A stretch of DNA of 64,000 bases from Mobiluncus sp034180645 (GTDB lineage Bacteria; Actinomycetota; Actinomycetes; Actinomycetales; Actinomycetaceae): the NCBI RefSeq assembly GCF_034180645.1, contig NZ_JAXFNY010000005.1, forward strand, positions 38,746-102,745, read 5' to 3'. Made by a program: the position numbers and the translations under genes. A model generated the notes under the pieces. That model was given only the letters and a program-made list of their open reading frames with translations, was not told the origin of the DNA and made no database searches. Below are positions 9,238 to 18,013 of the stretch, one piece after another. Each line of letters starts with the position of its first letter. Position 1 is the first letter of the stretch.

Positions 9238-10167
9238 ATGCCGCAGTTGACTGCTCAGCGTCCGCGGGTGGTGACACTGGAACGCGTCTGCGAAGCCCTC
9301 GATGGTGCTTCTCGCAGCTATGTTGTGGACGTTTACGACTCTAGGCGCACGGTGATGATGCCTGGCGCAACCGCCACCAGTTACATTGACTTGGTGACGG
9401 GGGTCTTGCGCATGCGCTCGGTCTGGCGCGCCACGGTTTCCGTCCATGAACGCTCTCGGCTGCTGCCCTACGTCCTGCACCACAATCGCGAGGCTGTCGG
9501 TCCAAGAGTGGTGACTTATCTGCACGGCAATCACTATCATCTCTGTGCCCAGACGAACGCCCAGGTCACTGTCGGTATGGGCGACCAGCAGTTGGAAGCC
9601 CATCTGTTGCTGGCTTTGATTATGGCTGAACGGTTCTTTTCCAGCGTAGAAGCCGATTTTCCCTGTGAGCTAGACGCGGAAACGGACTTTTCCCATCATG
9701 ACCTGCTGCCCAAACAGCACATTGTCCAGATTGTTCCAGGGTTTTCGGATAATGCGCTCACCGCGCCGGTCAGTGTAGAGTCGGTTGCCCAGGCCGCAGA
9801 CCGACTCAACCTGCGAGTATATCGTGACGGCACGGTACTGCGCCTGCGTGATTCAGACGACTTGATGGTTCTGCGGCTATTCGGGGAAGACACCTGGCTA
9901 TCCACCTCTATGCTGGTTGAGCTGGGACAGCTGTTTCCTGCCGAAAGTTTGTTTGATGCCATCAATGAGTTAAATACGTTCAACACCTTGGGTGTAACTT
10001 CGGTTCTGGGGATGCGGACCCAATCCTACCTGCGTTTTGATTACCTGGTTCCCGTGGGTGAAGGTCTGAGCGAACGTCAGTTAGACACGGAAATCGTGGC
10101 GGGATTGTCAGTGACCCAGAATCTGGCTGCGAGCCTGCGCAAAAAAGCTCCGACCCTGTTCCTCTAA
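9238..10167 (+). CDS. YbjN-domain-like protein
   Basis: Cytoplasmic protein of 309 residues with no signal peptide or membrane segment. It resembles the actinobacterial YbjN (bacterial sensory transduction regulator-like) proteins, apparently as two related halves (about 1-150 and 165-309); no enzyme motif is visible and the function is unknown. The start looks leaderless: TAACAT at 9226-9231, six bases, then ATG, with no ribosome site. Its last 60 bases overlap the convergent end of miaA. Confidence 0.6.
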   Translation: MPQLTAQRPRVVTLERVCEALDGASRSYVVDVYDSRRTVMMPGATATSYIDLVTGVLRMRSVWRATVSVHERSRLLPYVLHHNREAVGPRVVTYLHGNHYHLCAQTNAQVTVGMGDQQLEAHLLLALIMAERFFSSVEADFPCELDAETDFSHHDLLPKQHIVQIVPGFSDNALTAPVSVESVAQAADRLNLRVYRDGTVLRLRDSDDLMVLRLFGEDTWLSTSMLVELGQLFPAESLFDAINELNTFNTLGVTSVLGMRTQSYLRFDYLVPVGEGLSERQLDTEIVAGLSVTQNLAASLRKKAPTLFL

Positions 10168-11067
10168 GCCGGTGTGACTCCAGGCGACTTCCATTGCTCG
10201 TTTGTCACGGCGGAACCACTTGATTTGTCGCCGGGACAGCTGCCGGGTCGCCAAAGCGGTGGCCGCGATACCGTCCTCTACCGTCATCTCACCGCGCAGC
10301 ACCGCCAGCGCTTGGCTGTATCCGGTGGCCTTTTGCGCGGTAATACCCAAGGGGTGAGCCCGGTCGGCAGCGAGTTGTGCCGTTTCCTCAAGTAGTCCTT
10401 GGCTAAACATTTCGCGTGAACGGGCATTGATGCGTTCGTCCAGTTCATCAAGGTTTCGAGTCAGGTAAAACACGTGGGTGTCCGGTTGCCAGTATTCTCC
10501 GCGGGGCAAAGTCGCGGAAAATGGGCGACCGGTAATTTCCATGACTTCCAAGGCTCTGACCAGGCGACGCGCGTTCATCGGCTCGATGGTTTCTGCCGCT
10601 TTCGGGTCTTTGCGCTGCAAGATTTCGTGCAGTTGTGCCGCTCCGAGTTGCTCCGCCTGCGCCTCCCACCGGGCGCGAACCGCGGGGTCGGTGGGCGGGA
10701 ACTCCAACACATCCAGCATCGCCCGCACGTACAGCCCACTACCCCCCACTACCAGGGGCAAAGCGCCACGTGTTTCAATCGCCTCCACGTCAGAACGGGC
10801 ACGTTTCTGATAAGCCGCCACCGAGGCTTCTGCATCGGGCCACAGCACGTCTATCTGATGGTGCGGAATCCCGCGGCGTTGGGATTCCGGGGTTTTCGCG
10901 GTACCCACATCCATGCCCCGATAAAGCTGGAAAGCGTCCGCGCTGATAATCTCTACCCCGCCCGGAAACCTAGCGTTAAGCTCCGGGTCGCGGGACACTC
11001 GCTGCGCAAAATCCAGCCCCAGGTTGCTTTTTCCCGTAGCGGTCGGCCCCACAATCGCAACAATCAC
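10108..11067 (-). CDS. miaA: tRNA dimethylallyltransferase MiaA
   Basis: Transfers a dimethylallyl group to A37 of tRNAs that read codons starting with U. The P-loop GPTATGKS is at residues 7-14, then DAFQLYRGMDVGTAK, HHQIDVL and GGSGLYVRAML, all typical of MiaA; 319 residues is normal. GTG start with AGGGA seven bases upstream. It lies 10 bp after miaB, so the two act on the same nucleotide from one operon. The 3' end overlaps the convergent YbjN-type gene by 60 bp. Confidence 0.97.
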   Translation of the reverse strand: MIVAIVGPTATGKSNLGLDFAQRVSRDPELNARFPGGVEIISADAFQLYRGMDVGTAKTPESQRRGIPHHQIDVLWPDAEASVAAYQKRARSDVEAIETRGALPLVVGGSGLYVRAMLDVLEFPPTDPAVRARWEAQAEQLGAAQLHEILQRKDPKAAETIEPMNARRLVRALEVMEITGRPFSATLPRGEYWQPDTHVFYLTRNLDELDERINARSREMFSQGLLEETAQLAADRAHPLGITAQKATGYSQALAVLRGEMTVEDGIAATALATRQLSRRQIKWFRRDKRAMEVAWSHTGLEEQGRSFFAQARSQILGH

Positions 11068-11077
11068 GGTTTGGTCC

Positions 11078-12577
11078 CTAACTCGTTGGTCCCGGCTTTA
11101 GTCCGGGCATTCCCAAGAGGGTGCCGCGAGGTTTGTCGAGATGCGCCGCTTCCCACAAGTCACCGGCGCGAGTGGGGCGAACGGTGAATACGCCGCCTGG
11201 AGTGAGGGCGGAATCCGCCACGAGGTGATGCGGCGCACCGTGGGTCACACCGACCGTCACAAAATCCCCGGGACGGACCTTAGCGCCTTGGGGAACCGCA
11301 AAGTGAACCAAACGATTGTCTCGGGCACGTCCGCTCATTCGCGCAGTAGCTCCGTCTTTGCGGCCACCCGCGGTGACCAGGACTTCCACCGTCTGCCCCT
11401 CTAGCTTTTCGTTTTCCTCCAAGGTGATTGTTTCTTGCAGTTCCAAGAGTCTTTGGTAGCGCTGCGCCACGACTTCCGGGTCCACCTGGTCATCTCGATC
11501 GGCAGCGGGAGTTCCGGGGCGGCGGGAATAAATGAACGTGAACGCGGCTTGGAACCGAGCTTCGCGCAAAACGTCGAGGGTATCTTGGAAGTCAGCCTCA
11601 GTTTCACCGGGAAATCCGACGATGACATCGGTGGTGATGGCGGCTTCCGGTATCGCTAATCTGACTTCTCGCAGAATTCTTAAAAATCGTTCCGACCGGT
11701 AGGAACGCCGCATCTGCCGCAAGATTCGGTCCGAACCGGATTGCAGTGGAAAATGCAGGGAAGGCATCACCGTCGGAGTCTGTGCCATTGCGGCGATGAC
11801 GTCCTCGGTAAAAGCCGCGGGGTGGGGCGAAGTGAAACGTAAGCGTTCCAGTCCCGGCGTTTTTCCTACAGCTCGCAGCAAATCAGCAAAAGCGCCGCGC
11901 CTTCCGAAGCTCATTCCGTAGCTGTTCACATTTTGCCCCAGCAAGGTCACTTCCACAGCTCCCGCGTCCACTACCGCCTGCACCTCCGCCAGAATATCGG
12001 CGGGATTCCGATCCCGTTCCCGACCCCGCAGGGAAGGCACTATACAAAATGTGCAGGTGTTGTTGCACCCCACAGAGATGGATACCCAGGCTGAAGCCGG
12101 GGATTGCCGGTGCGCCGGCAGGACGGAGGGAAAGACTTTCAGGCTTTCCTCGATTTCCACCGCGGCTTCTTGGTTGTGTTCGGCACGCTTCAACAACACC
12201 GGGAGGGCGTCGATATTATGCGTCCCGAACACTGCGTCTACCCACGGAGCCCGGTCGAGGATTTTCGCGCCTTCCTGCTGGGCGAAGCATCCTCCCACGG
12301 CAATCATCATTCCGGGGCGATTTCGTTTCACATCTGCCAGCTGCCCTAAATGGCCGTAGAGTTTTGTTCCGGCAGCCTCACGCACCGAGCAGGTATTCAA
12401 AACCACCAGGTCAGCCCCGCCATCTCCGGCGTTGGTAGCGCGCGCAGCTTTTTGCGGAACCTCCTCAACCGGCACCCAACCGGCAGCGTCAAGCAAGCCA
12501 GCCATGCGTTCGGAGTCGTGTTCGTTCATCTGGCAGCCAAGCGTTTTCACCAGGTAAGTTCGCGGAGTTTCCATCAC
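11078..12577 (-). CDS. miaB: tRNA-2-methylthio-N6-dimethylallyladenosine synthase MiaB
   Basis: Radical-SAM methylthiotransferase that adds a methylthio group to i6A37 in tRNA, after MiaA. The N-terminal cluster cysteines appear in TLGCQMNEHD, NTCSVREAA and VGGCFAQQ; the radical-SAM CxxxCxxC is in GCNNTCTFCIVPSLRGRE; a TRAM domain is C-terminal. The GTG at 12577 is preceded by TAAAAT six bases upstream and no ribosome site, so this is probably a leaderless start; an ATG lies three bases further in. There is about 60 residues of extra sequence at the C-terminus after TRAM. Confidence 0.96.
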   Translation of the reverse strand: MMETPRTYLVKTLGCQMNEHDSERMAGLLDAAGWVPVEEVPQKAARATNAGDGGADLVVLNTCSVREAAGTKLYGHLGQLADVKRNRPGMMIAVGGCFAQQEGAKILDRAPWVDAVFGTHNIDALPVLLKRAEHNQEAAVEIEESLKVFPSVLPAHRQSPASAWVSISVGCNNTCTFCIVPSLRGRERDRNPADILAEVQAVVDAGAVEVTLLGQNVNSYGMSFGRRGAFADLLRAVGKTPGLERLRFTSPHPAAFTEDVIAAMAQTPTVMPSLHFPLQSGSDRILRQMRRSYRSERFLRILREVRLAIPEAAITTDVIVGFPGETEADFQDTLDVLREARFQAAFTFIYSRRPGTPAADRDDQVDPEVVAQRYQRLLELQETITLEENEKLEGQTVEVLVTAGGRKDGATARMSGRARDNRLVHFAVPQGAKVRPGDFVTVGVTHGAPHHLVADSALTPGGVFTVRPTRAGDLWEAAHLDKPRGTLLGMPGLKPGPTS

Positions 12578-12662
12578 CGGCTCATTTTATGTCATGCCGC
12601 TGATGCCGTCACTTTCGCCACCCAAAGCCGACCGCCGCGACTGGACGCTACTTCCGGGATTC

Positions 12663-13148
12663 TCAGCCCAAGTGAGACACCAGTAACTCCAAAGCCGCCC
12701 GCACAAATGACGCGCGAACTTCTGGGCGAGTGCCTGGCTGGTTGACCTCCCGCACTTCTGTGCCTTGTGAAGTGGCTAGGCTGACATACCCTTTCCCCGG
12801 CGCCACGCCTTCATCCGGGCCGGGACCCGCAACTCCGGTGGTAGCCAGCGCATAATCCGAGTGAAACATCTCTCGTACCGCAGTGCTCATCTGTACCGCA
12901 ACCTGAGGGTCATAGGCAGTGTTTGTTTGCAGCAGCTGTGGACTCACTCCCAGCACCGCGGTTTTCATCGCATCGGAATACGTCACGACTCCGCCGCGAA
13001 ATGTTTGGGAAGCCCCGGGGATTCTGACGAAAGCATCTGCCAGCAGACCCCCGGTCAGCGATTCCGCACACGAAATCGATCGTCCCTGCTCACTGAGTTT
13101 CCCCAGCGCTTTGGTGGCTAATTCATCAGCCGATACGGCGTCACTCAT
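12663..13148 (-). CDS. CinA C-terminal-domain nicotinamide-nucleotide amidohydrolase (PncC)
   Basis: Stand-alone CinA C-terminal domain; such proteins deamidate NMN to nicotinate mononucleotide. Family motifs are SCAESLTGGLLADAFVRIPGAS, GGVVTYS and TTGVAGPGPDEG. ATG at 13148 is preferred because GGAAG lies five bases upstream; an ATG at 13160 is also possible. It is third in the recA-recX-cinA operon. The cinA-recA link is known from other bacteria, often in competent ones, but no competence gene is seen here. Confidence 0.9.
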   Translation of the reverse strand: MSDAVSADELATKALGKLSEQGRSISCAESLTGGLLADAFVRIPGASQTFRGGVVTYSDAMKTAVLGVSPQLLQTNTAYDPQVAVQMSTAVREMFHSDYALATTGVAGPGPDEGVAPGKGYVSLATSQGTEVREVNQPGTRPEVRASFVRAALELLVSHLG

Positions 13149-13178
13149 CGGTTCTTCCATCCTCGGTTCGTCCCCACG

Positions 13179-13709
13179 CTAGCTTTGGCCGTCCAGTTTC
13201 AGTTCATCCATCACGGTACTGACTACGGTGGTGGCCAGAGCTGAGGAAAACCCGCGTGTCGCTACATAGCGCCACAGCTTGGCTTTCAATTTGCGACAAT
13301 CGTCAAAGTTGCTCAAATCCAAGCCCCGCCGTGCCGCGGCAAGTTTGCTCTCTAACAGAGCCCGGGCGTTTTCCGTTTCCCAGTCTGGATTCTCAGCATC
13401 CAGGGCCGCTAGACCCGCGGATATAGACTGGGTATCCAACCCACGCTTTTCCATATCCGCGGCCAACTTGGCTCGGGACATTCCGGGGCGCTGGCAGCGC
13501 TGACGCAAAAACTCCACGGTGTAGTCCCGGTCATTCAGCCAGCCGCGAGCGGCGAAAGCATCCACCACGTCATCGACAGCTGCGTCACCGAATCCCTTTT
13601 CAGCCAAGTAGTCACGCATCTGAGACTCGGTAACAGCCCGCCGATCCAGCAGGGACAAACCGGCTTCCGCGGCGGCATCCGCCGTCGCATCCACTACTCG
13701 CAAGCTCAT
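13179..13709 (-). CDS. recX: regulatory protein RecX
   Basis: Inhibitor of RecA filament extension. The protein shows the RecX three-helix repeats (ESQMRDYLAEKGF, WLNDRDYTVEFLRQR and KLKAKLWRYVATRGFSSALATTVV). 176 residues. The ATG overlaps the recA stop by four bases, so translation is coupled to recA. SOS control follows from the box at 14994. Confidence 0.93.
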   Translation of the reverse strand: MSLRVVDATADAAAEAGLSLLDRRAVTESQMRDYLAEKGFGDAAVDDVVDAFAARGWLNDRDYTVEFLRQRCQRPGMSRAKLAADMEKRGLDTQSISAGLAALDAENPDWETENARALLESKLAAARRGLDLSNFDDCRKLKAKLWRYVATRGFSSALATTVVSTVMDELKLDGQS

Positions 13710-14818
13710 GAGGCTTTTTGAACCTTCTTGGCGGACGTATCCTCATCTGCGGAATCGTCATCCATCACGACAGCTAGTTTCGTGCCCTCGCCAGTCTCTG
13801 GCTGCGCTGCCGCGTTCGGGTCCTCACGCACACCCAAAGCGATGAGAATCTTATCTTCGATTTCGGCGCTGAGCTCGGGGTTATCCACCAAGAACTTCCG
13901 CACGTTCTCTTTACCCTGACCCAACTGCATTTCGCCATAGGTAAACCAAGAACCCGACTTCGTCACGATACCCGCTTCTACGCCAAGGTCAATGAGGCCG
14001 CCCTCCCGGGAAATGCCCTGACCGTACATGATGTCGAATTCCGCCTGCCGGAAAGGCGGCGCCATCTTATTCTTAACGACCTTGGCACGAGTTCGGTTAC
14101 CGATGGCTTCCCCGTTTTCCTTCAACGTCTCAATCCGGCGCACGTCAATACGCACCGAAGCGTAGAACTTCAACGCTTTGCCGCCGGTCGTGGTTTCGGG
14201 AGAGCCAAAGAACACCCCAATCTTTTCGCGCAGCTGGTTAATAAAGATTGCGGTGGTGCCGGTGGCTGACAGCGCTCCGGTAATCTTTCGCAGCGCTTGG
14301 CTCATCAACCGAGCCTGCAAACCCACGTGGGAATCCCCCATGTCCCCTTCGATTTCAGCCTTCGGTACCAAAGCCGCAACCGAGTCAATAACGATGATGT
14401 CCAGGCCGCCGCTGCGAATCAACATATCCGCAATCTCTAGCGCCTGTTCCCCGGTATCGGGTTGGCTAACCAGCAGATTGTCAATATCAACGCCAAGTTT
14501 CTGTGCGTAAACCGGATCGAGAGCGTGTTCCGCGTCGATGAAAGCCGCGTTCCCGCCCTGTTTCTGAGCGTTCGCCACCGCGTGCAAAGCCACGGTGGTC
14601 TTACCGGAAGATTCTGGACCGTAAATCTCAATAATGCGGCCCCGTGGGAGTCCCCCAATCCCCAAAGCCACGTCCAGGGCTACTGACCCAGTCGGAATGA
14701 CCGAAACATTCGTGTTCACGGCCGAGTCGCCCAGCCGCATCACGGAACCTTTGCCAAACTGCTTATCAATCTGACCTAGCGCAGTTTGCAGCGCTTTCGC
14801 GCGTTCGTCTTTTGCCAT
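13706..14818 (-). CDS. recA: recombinase RecA
   Basis: DNA strand-exchange ATPase and LexA co-protease. Walker A GPESSGKT is at residues 67-74, with the LLVSQPD, IVIDSVAALVPKAEIEGDMGD and INQLREKIGVFFGSPETTTGG motifs. 370 residues, no intein. AAAGGA lies seven bases upstream of the ATG. The first gene of recA-recX-cinA, with a consensus SOS box 176 bp upstream. Confidence 0.99.
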   Translation of the reverse strand: MAKDERAKALQTALGQIDKQFGKGSVMRLGDSAVNTNVSVIPTGSVALDVALGIGGLPRGRIIEIYGPESSGKTTVALHAVANAQKQGGNAAFIDAEHALDPVYAQKLGVDIDNLLVSQPDTGEQALEIADMLIRSGGLDIIVIDSVAALVPKAEIEGDMGDSHVGLQARLMSQALRKITGALSATGTTAIFINQLREKIGVFFGSPETTTGGKALKFYASVRIDVRRIETLKENGEAIGNRTRAKVVKNKMAPPFRQAEFDIMYGQGISREGGLIDLGVEAGIVTKSGSWFTYGEMQLGQGKENVRKFLVDNPELSAEIEDKILIALGVREDPNAAAQPETGEGTKLAVVMDDDSADEDTSAKKVQKAS

Positions 14819-14993
14819 TGCGTATTCCTTTCATCTGCGCGGCTCTCCGCCGCCCCAATAGTTCGGGTGTCATTGTTGAGCTCCTCTCCGAAGCTCTCAA
14901 GATGAACTTACGCCCCACCCCGGAAGCGAAAAATCGAAAGTTTCTCTACCTGTGGAAAAGTCCTTTTTCGACTCATCTGTGGAAAACCCTATA

Positions 14994-15009
14994 TCGAACA
15001 TGCGTTCGA
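14994..15009. promoter_or_regulatory. recA SOS box
   Basis: TCGAACATGCGTTCGA, a perfect 16-bp palindrome with CGAAC-N4-GTTCG, upstream of recA. The rest of the 445-bp stretch 14819-15263 has no gene: it also carries two hairpins on the side of the divergent coiled-coil gene. Confidence 0.93.
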
Positions 15010-15151
15010 ATCATCCGACACGCCGACCATCCGCAAAAATTCCTCACCCCAAGCGCTTTTGCTGACCCCATCTCCTACCTCACCTCAACATGTTGAACTG
15101 GCAATATCCCCCGCAAACCCGAACTTTTGACGATTCTTGTACTAAAAGTAC

Positions 15152-15173
15152 CTGTGTGAGAAACCTCACACAG
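15152..15173 (+). repeat. perfect 9-bp inverted repeat upstream of the coiled-coil gene
   Basis: CTGTGTGAG and CTCACACAG flank AAAC. There is no T tract, and it lies about 90 bp before the next start codon, so an operator or 5'-leader hairpin fits better than a terminator. Confidence 0.6.
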
Positions 15174-15217
15174 CATGCGATTCCCTAAAGTTCTTAAACC
15201 AATTGCCGATATGGAGG

Positions 15218-15238
15218 CTGTCGCTAGGAAGGCGACAG
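15218..15238 (+). promoter_or_regulatory. leader hairpin just upstream of the coiled-coil gene
   Basis: CTGTCGC and GCGACAG pair around a seven-base loop (TAGGAAG), ending 25 bases before the ATG at 15264. The loop contains a ribosome-site-like AGGAAG, so it could affect translation. Confidence 0.45.
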
Positions 15239-15263
15239 GAGTCTATGAGCCACGGAGGGCGAA

Positions 15264-16100
15264 ATGGCCACTATGCTTGCCATGCGTGATTTAGGGATGC
15301 GTAATCTGTACATTCCCGGAATGGCTCAGCGCGCCGCAATTCGCTCTTTTGCCAAGGAAAACGGCATCCTCACTGATGAGAACAAGAAAGCTCTGGACGC
15401 CCTCGATAGATTTGAGATGGATCAGGCGCGCATCCGCGCGCTGGCAAAGCAAAACAAAGCAAAATCAAAGAGTCTTGGCGCCTTAGGCGGAACGGTCACC
15501 TCGATTGGTTTTGCCTCTGATTCCGCGCAAGCTAAACGTTTGGCTCGCAGCTATGAGGCCGATGCGGTGGCATATTCAATGCAGGCTCGTGCCGCCGTGG
15601 ATATGGGCGATGAAGAAGCCGCGCGGAGCTATGAAGCCAAGGCTCGCCAGGCCGTGAGCGACGCCAACAAGATGTATGCCAAGGCCGCTGAGTTGGGCCG
15701 ACAGGAAGCCGAGAAGCGCAAGGAAATAATCGAACGAGAAGGCCGGGAACGAATCGAGCAGCGCAAGGCGATGGAAAAAGCTCGCGAAGCTGCCGCCGAA
15801 GCGAAGCGCAAGCGTCTGGAAATCGCGCAAAAGAAAGTCTCAGAAGGCTGGACGCACCTAAACGAAGCCGAAAAAGCTGCCCAAAAACGCAAGAAAGCCG
15901 AAGCTGAGATGTGGGCTAAGCGCATCGAAGAAAGCCAGTTCTGGATTTATCAGATGCACCTGGTCCAGATGGGTGAACATCCTGATCAAGCCATCGCTCA
16001 GGCTCAGATTCAAGCGTTCCGAGATGCGTCGACCTCTGTCACCGAGGTAGCTCCGGACTATACCCCGACGTCTGCTCCCGCCGAGCCCGTGGCGGCTTAG
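15264..16100 (+). CDS. alanine-rich coiled-coil protein of unknown function
   Basis: 278 residues with no signal peptide; not recognised. The middle (about residues 100-225) is a long charged, Ala/Lys/Glu-rich helix of coiled-coil type. Residues 70-83 (SLGALGGTVTSIGF) form a short Gly-rich stretch, possibly membrane-touching. The C-terminal 30 residues are Pro/Ala/Thr-rich. GGAGGG precedes the ATG. It is divergent from recA with two hairpins in its leader. A structural or filament role is possible; nothing more can be claimed. Confidence 0.7.
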   Translation: MATMLAMRDLGMRNLYIPGMAQRAAIRSFAKENGILTDENKKALDALDRFEMDQARIRALAKQNKAKSKSLGALGGTVTSIGFASDSAQAKRLARSYEADAVAYSMQARAAVDMGDEEAARSYEAKARQAVSDANKMYAKAAELGRQEAEKRKEIIEREGRERIEQRKAMEKAREAAAEAKRKRLEIAQKKVSEGWTHLNEAEKAAQKRKKAEAEMWAKRIEESQFWIYQMHLVQMGEHPDQAIAQAQIQAFRDASTSVTEVAPDYTPTSAPAEPVAA

Positions 16101-16185
16101 GTTCCCGCGTTATTTTCCACCACCGCACCAGGGTTGGGGGCGAGTCTTTCGGTTTCGGTATCGTTTTGAAGTACGTCCCGGTAAT

Positions 16186-17043
16186 TCAGGAGAGAGCCCG
16201 TTCCCGCTTTGACCAGGTGGTTTGGCTGCGTACTGCCCCAACAGCCCAGCAAATCAGGAATATTAGGAAAGAAATCGTGGTGATATAGGGCGAAATCGGC
16301 AATCCGGGTCCGAGCGAGAGCAGAATACCGCCCTCGGCGGCTATGAGCGCGAACAGCACCGCCCAGGCGTGCTGGCGTAAGGGATTGGCAGAAATGCGAG
16401 CGGCCGCCGCTCCCGGAGTAATCAGTAACGACAAAACCAGCAGCGCTCCCACCATCTGCACAGCCAGCGCCACAACCAAACCGAGGATAAGCATGAACCA
16501 TAGGTTCATCACTCGTGGGGAGACCCCTTTCGACAGCGCCACTACCGGATCGACCGCAGCGTAATACAGTCGACGCCCAAACAGGGCTATAGCAGCCAAC
16601 ACCATCGCTCCGACCACGGCAAACACGGCCAGTTGGTTCTCATCAACAGAGACAATCTGACCCGTCAACAGGCCGAATTTGTTGGCGGAACGCCCTTTGT
16701 AAAGCGCCAGGAACAGCACCCCGATACCCAACCCAAACGGTAACAGCACGCCGATGAGAGCATTTGTACCCCAGCGCCGAGTGTAGGTCGCGGACATCAA
16801 TAGCGCCGCCGCGATTGATCCCGCGATGGCTCCGCCGGTGACGCTGACTCCGAGAAACAATGCCACCGATGCTCCTGCAAAAGACAGTTCGGACGTTCCG
16901 TGAACCGCAAAAGCTGCGTCCCGCAGCTGCACCAACGGGCTTAGAATCCCTGAAACGACAGCCAGAATTGCCGCGGCGACCAGTGATTCCCGGACCAGCG
17001 GTACCAGTTGCCAAAAATCCTGGAAATTGATGATTGCCTCCAT
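16186..17043 (-). CDS. zinc/manganese ABC transporter permease (ZnuB family)
   Basis: Inner-membrane permease of the ABC-3 metal family with about eight hydrophobic segments over 285 residues. The central part (VGALLVLSLLITPGAAAARI) is the family signature. Its ATG overlaps the stop of the ATPase gene by one base (TAATG), so the two are translationally coupled. With the binding protein and the zur-like gene next door, zinc is the likely metal. Confidence 0.92.
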   Translation of the reverse strand: MEAIINFQDFWQLVPLVRESLVAAAILAVVSGILSPLVQLRDAAFAVHGTSELSFAGASVALFLGVSVTGGAIAGSIAAALLMSATYTRRWGTNALIGVLLPFGLGIGVLFLALYKGRSANKFGLLTGQIVSVDENQLAVFAVVGAMVLAAIALFGRRLYYAAVDPVVALSKGVSPRVMNLWFMLILGLVVALAVQMVGALLVLSLLITPGAAAARISANPLRQHAWAVLFALIAAEGGILLSLGPGLPISPYITTISFLIFLICWAVGAVRSQTTWSKRERALS

Positions 17044-17891
17044 TAGTGGCCCGCCTCCTTGGGGTTGTGCGGTGACTCGGCTGATTCAAAATGGCTGGCG
17101 TGATGGTGTCCGTGCAGGGCTTCCTCCACAAAGCTGGATTCGGTCCCGTTCTGGGCTCCCACCACGAAATACGTTCCTCCCAGGTTCACGACACGGACTT
17201 CCTCACCATATAAAGCGGACAATGTTTCGCTGGACATGACCTCTGACACCGAACCCACCGCGGCTCGTCCGAGGGCGATATACACCACGGTGTCCAGCAG
17301 TTTATCCACGGGGTTTAGCTCATGAGTCACCAGCAGGATGGCGGTGCCCTGCGCCGCTAGATTGCCAAAAATCTTAACAATATCGGTTTGGTGCTTGAGG
17401 TCGAGGGACGCCAACGGTTCGTCAACCAGCAGTAAATCGGGACGTTGCACAATGGCCGCGGCGATACGTAAACGCTGCAGCTCTCCCCCGGACAGTCCGC
17501 TAATCGGCGTATCCGCGTAACTCTGCGCTCCCACTAGGGCTATTGCGCGTTCGACCTTTTCGCGTGCCCCGGGAGAAGTCCAAAAACCCAGTTTCGCTCC
17601 GTCAAGCCCCAGGTAGACTACGTCTCGTCCGCGAATCTGCACAGATTTCGGGAAACGTCCGTGTTGCGGAAGGTAAGAGATTTTTGCTGAGCCCTGCCGA
17701 AAAATGGTTCCCGCGGCGGGTTTCACGTCACCGAGTACCGACTTTAACAGGGTCGTTTTTCCGGCTCCGTTTTGTCCCAGGATTCCCACGACTTGTCCCG
17801 GTTCGACCCGCAGGTTCAAGCCGGAAAATACCTGTCGTGTCCCATATTTTAATGCCAGGTCCCGCATCTCCAACAGCGGTTCTTCGCTCAT
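17043..17891 (-). CDS. zinc/manganese ABC transporter ATP-binding protein (ZnuC family)
   Basis: ABC ATPase of 282 residues. Walker A GQNGAGKTT is near residue 38, signature LSGGELQRLRIA and Walker B LLLVDEPLASLD follow. The C-terminal tail is His-rich (HGHHHASHFESAESPHNPKEAGH), which is common in metal-transport ATPases. Second gene of the operon, 122 bp after the binding-protein gene. Confidence 0.93.
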   Translation of the reverse strand: MSEEPLLEMRDLALKYGTRQVFSGLNLRVEPGQVVGILGQNGAGKTTLLKSVLGDVKPAAGTIFRQGSAKISYLPQHGRFPKSVQIRGRDVVYLGLDGAKLGFWTSPGAREKVERAIALVGAQSYADTPISGLSGGELQRLRIAAAIVQRPDLLLVDEPLASLDLKHQTDIVKIFGNLAAQGTAILLVTHELNPVDKLLDTVVYIALGRAAVGSVSEVMSSETLSALYGEEVRVVNLGGTYFVVGAQNGTESSFVEEALHGHHHASHFESAESPHNPKEAGH

Positions 17892-18013
17892 CTGATTCCT
17901 TCCCCAGTCGCCCGGTTAACTTCCTGGTTCCATCTACCTTAACGGATTTCGTCCGGGCTCCAGGAGCTGCGCTCTATTCTGAAGCCCGGACTCTTATATA
18001 CCTTATTTCTGTA

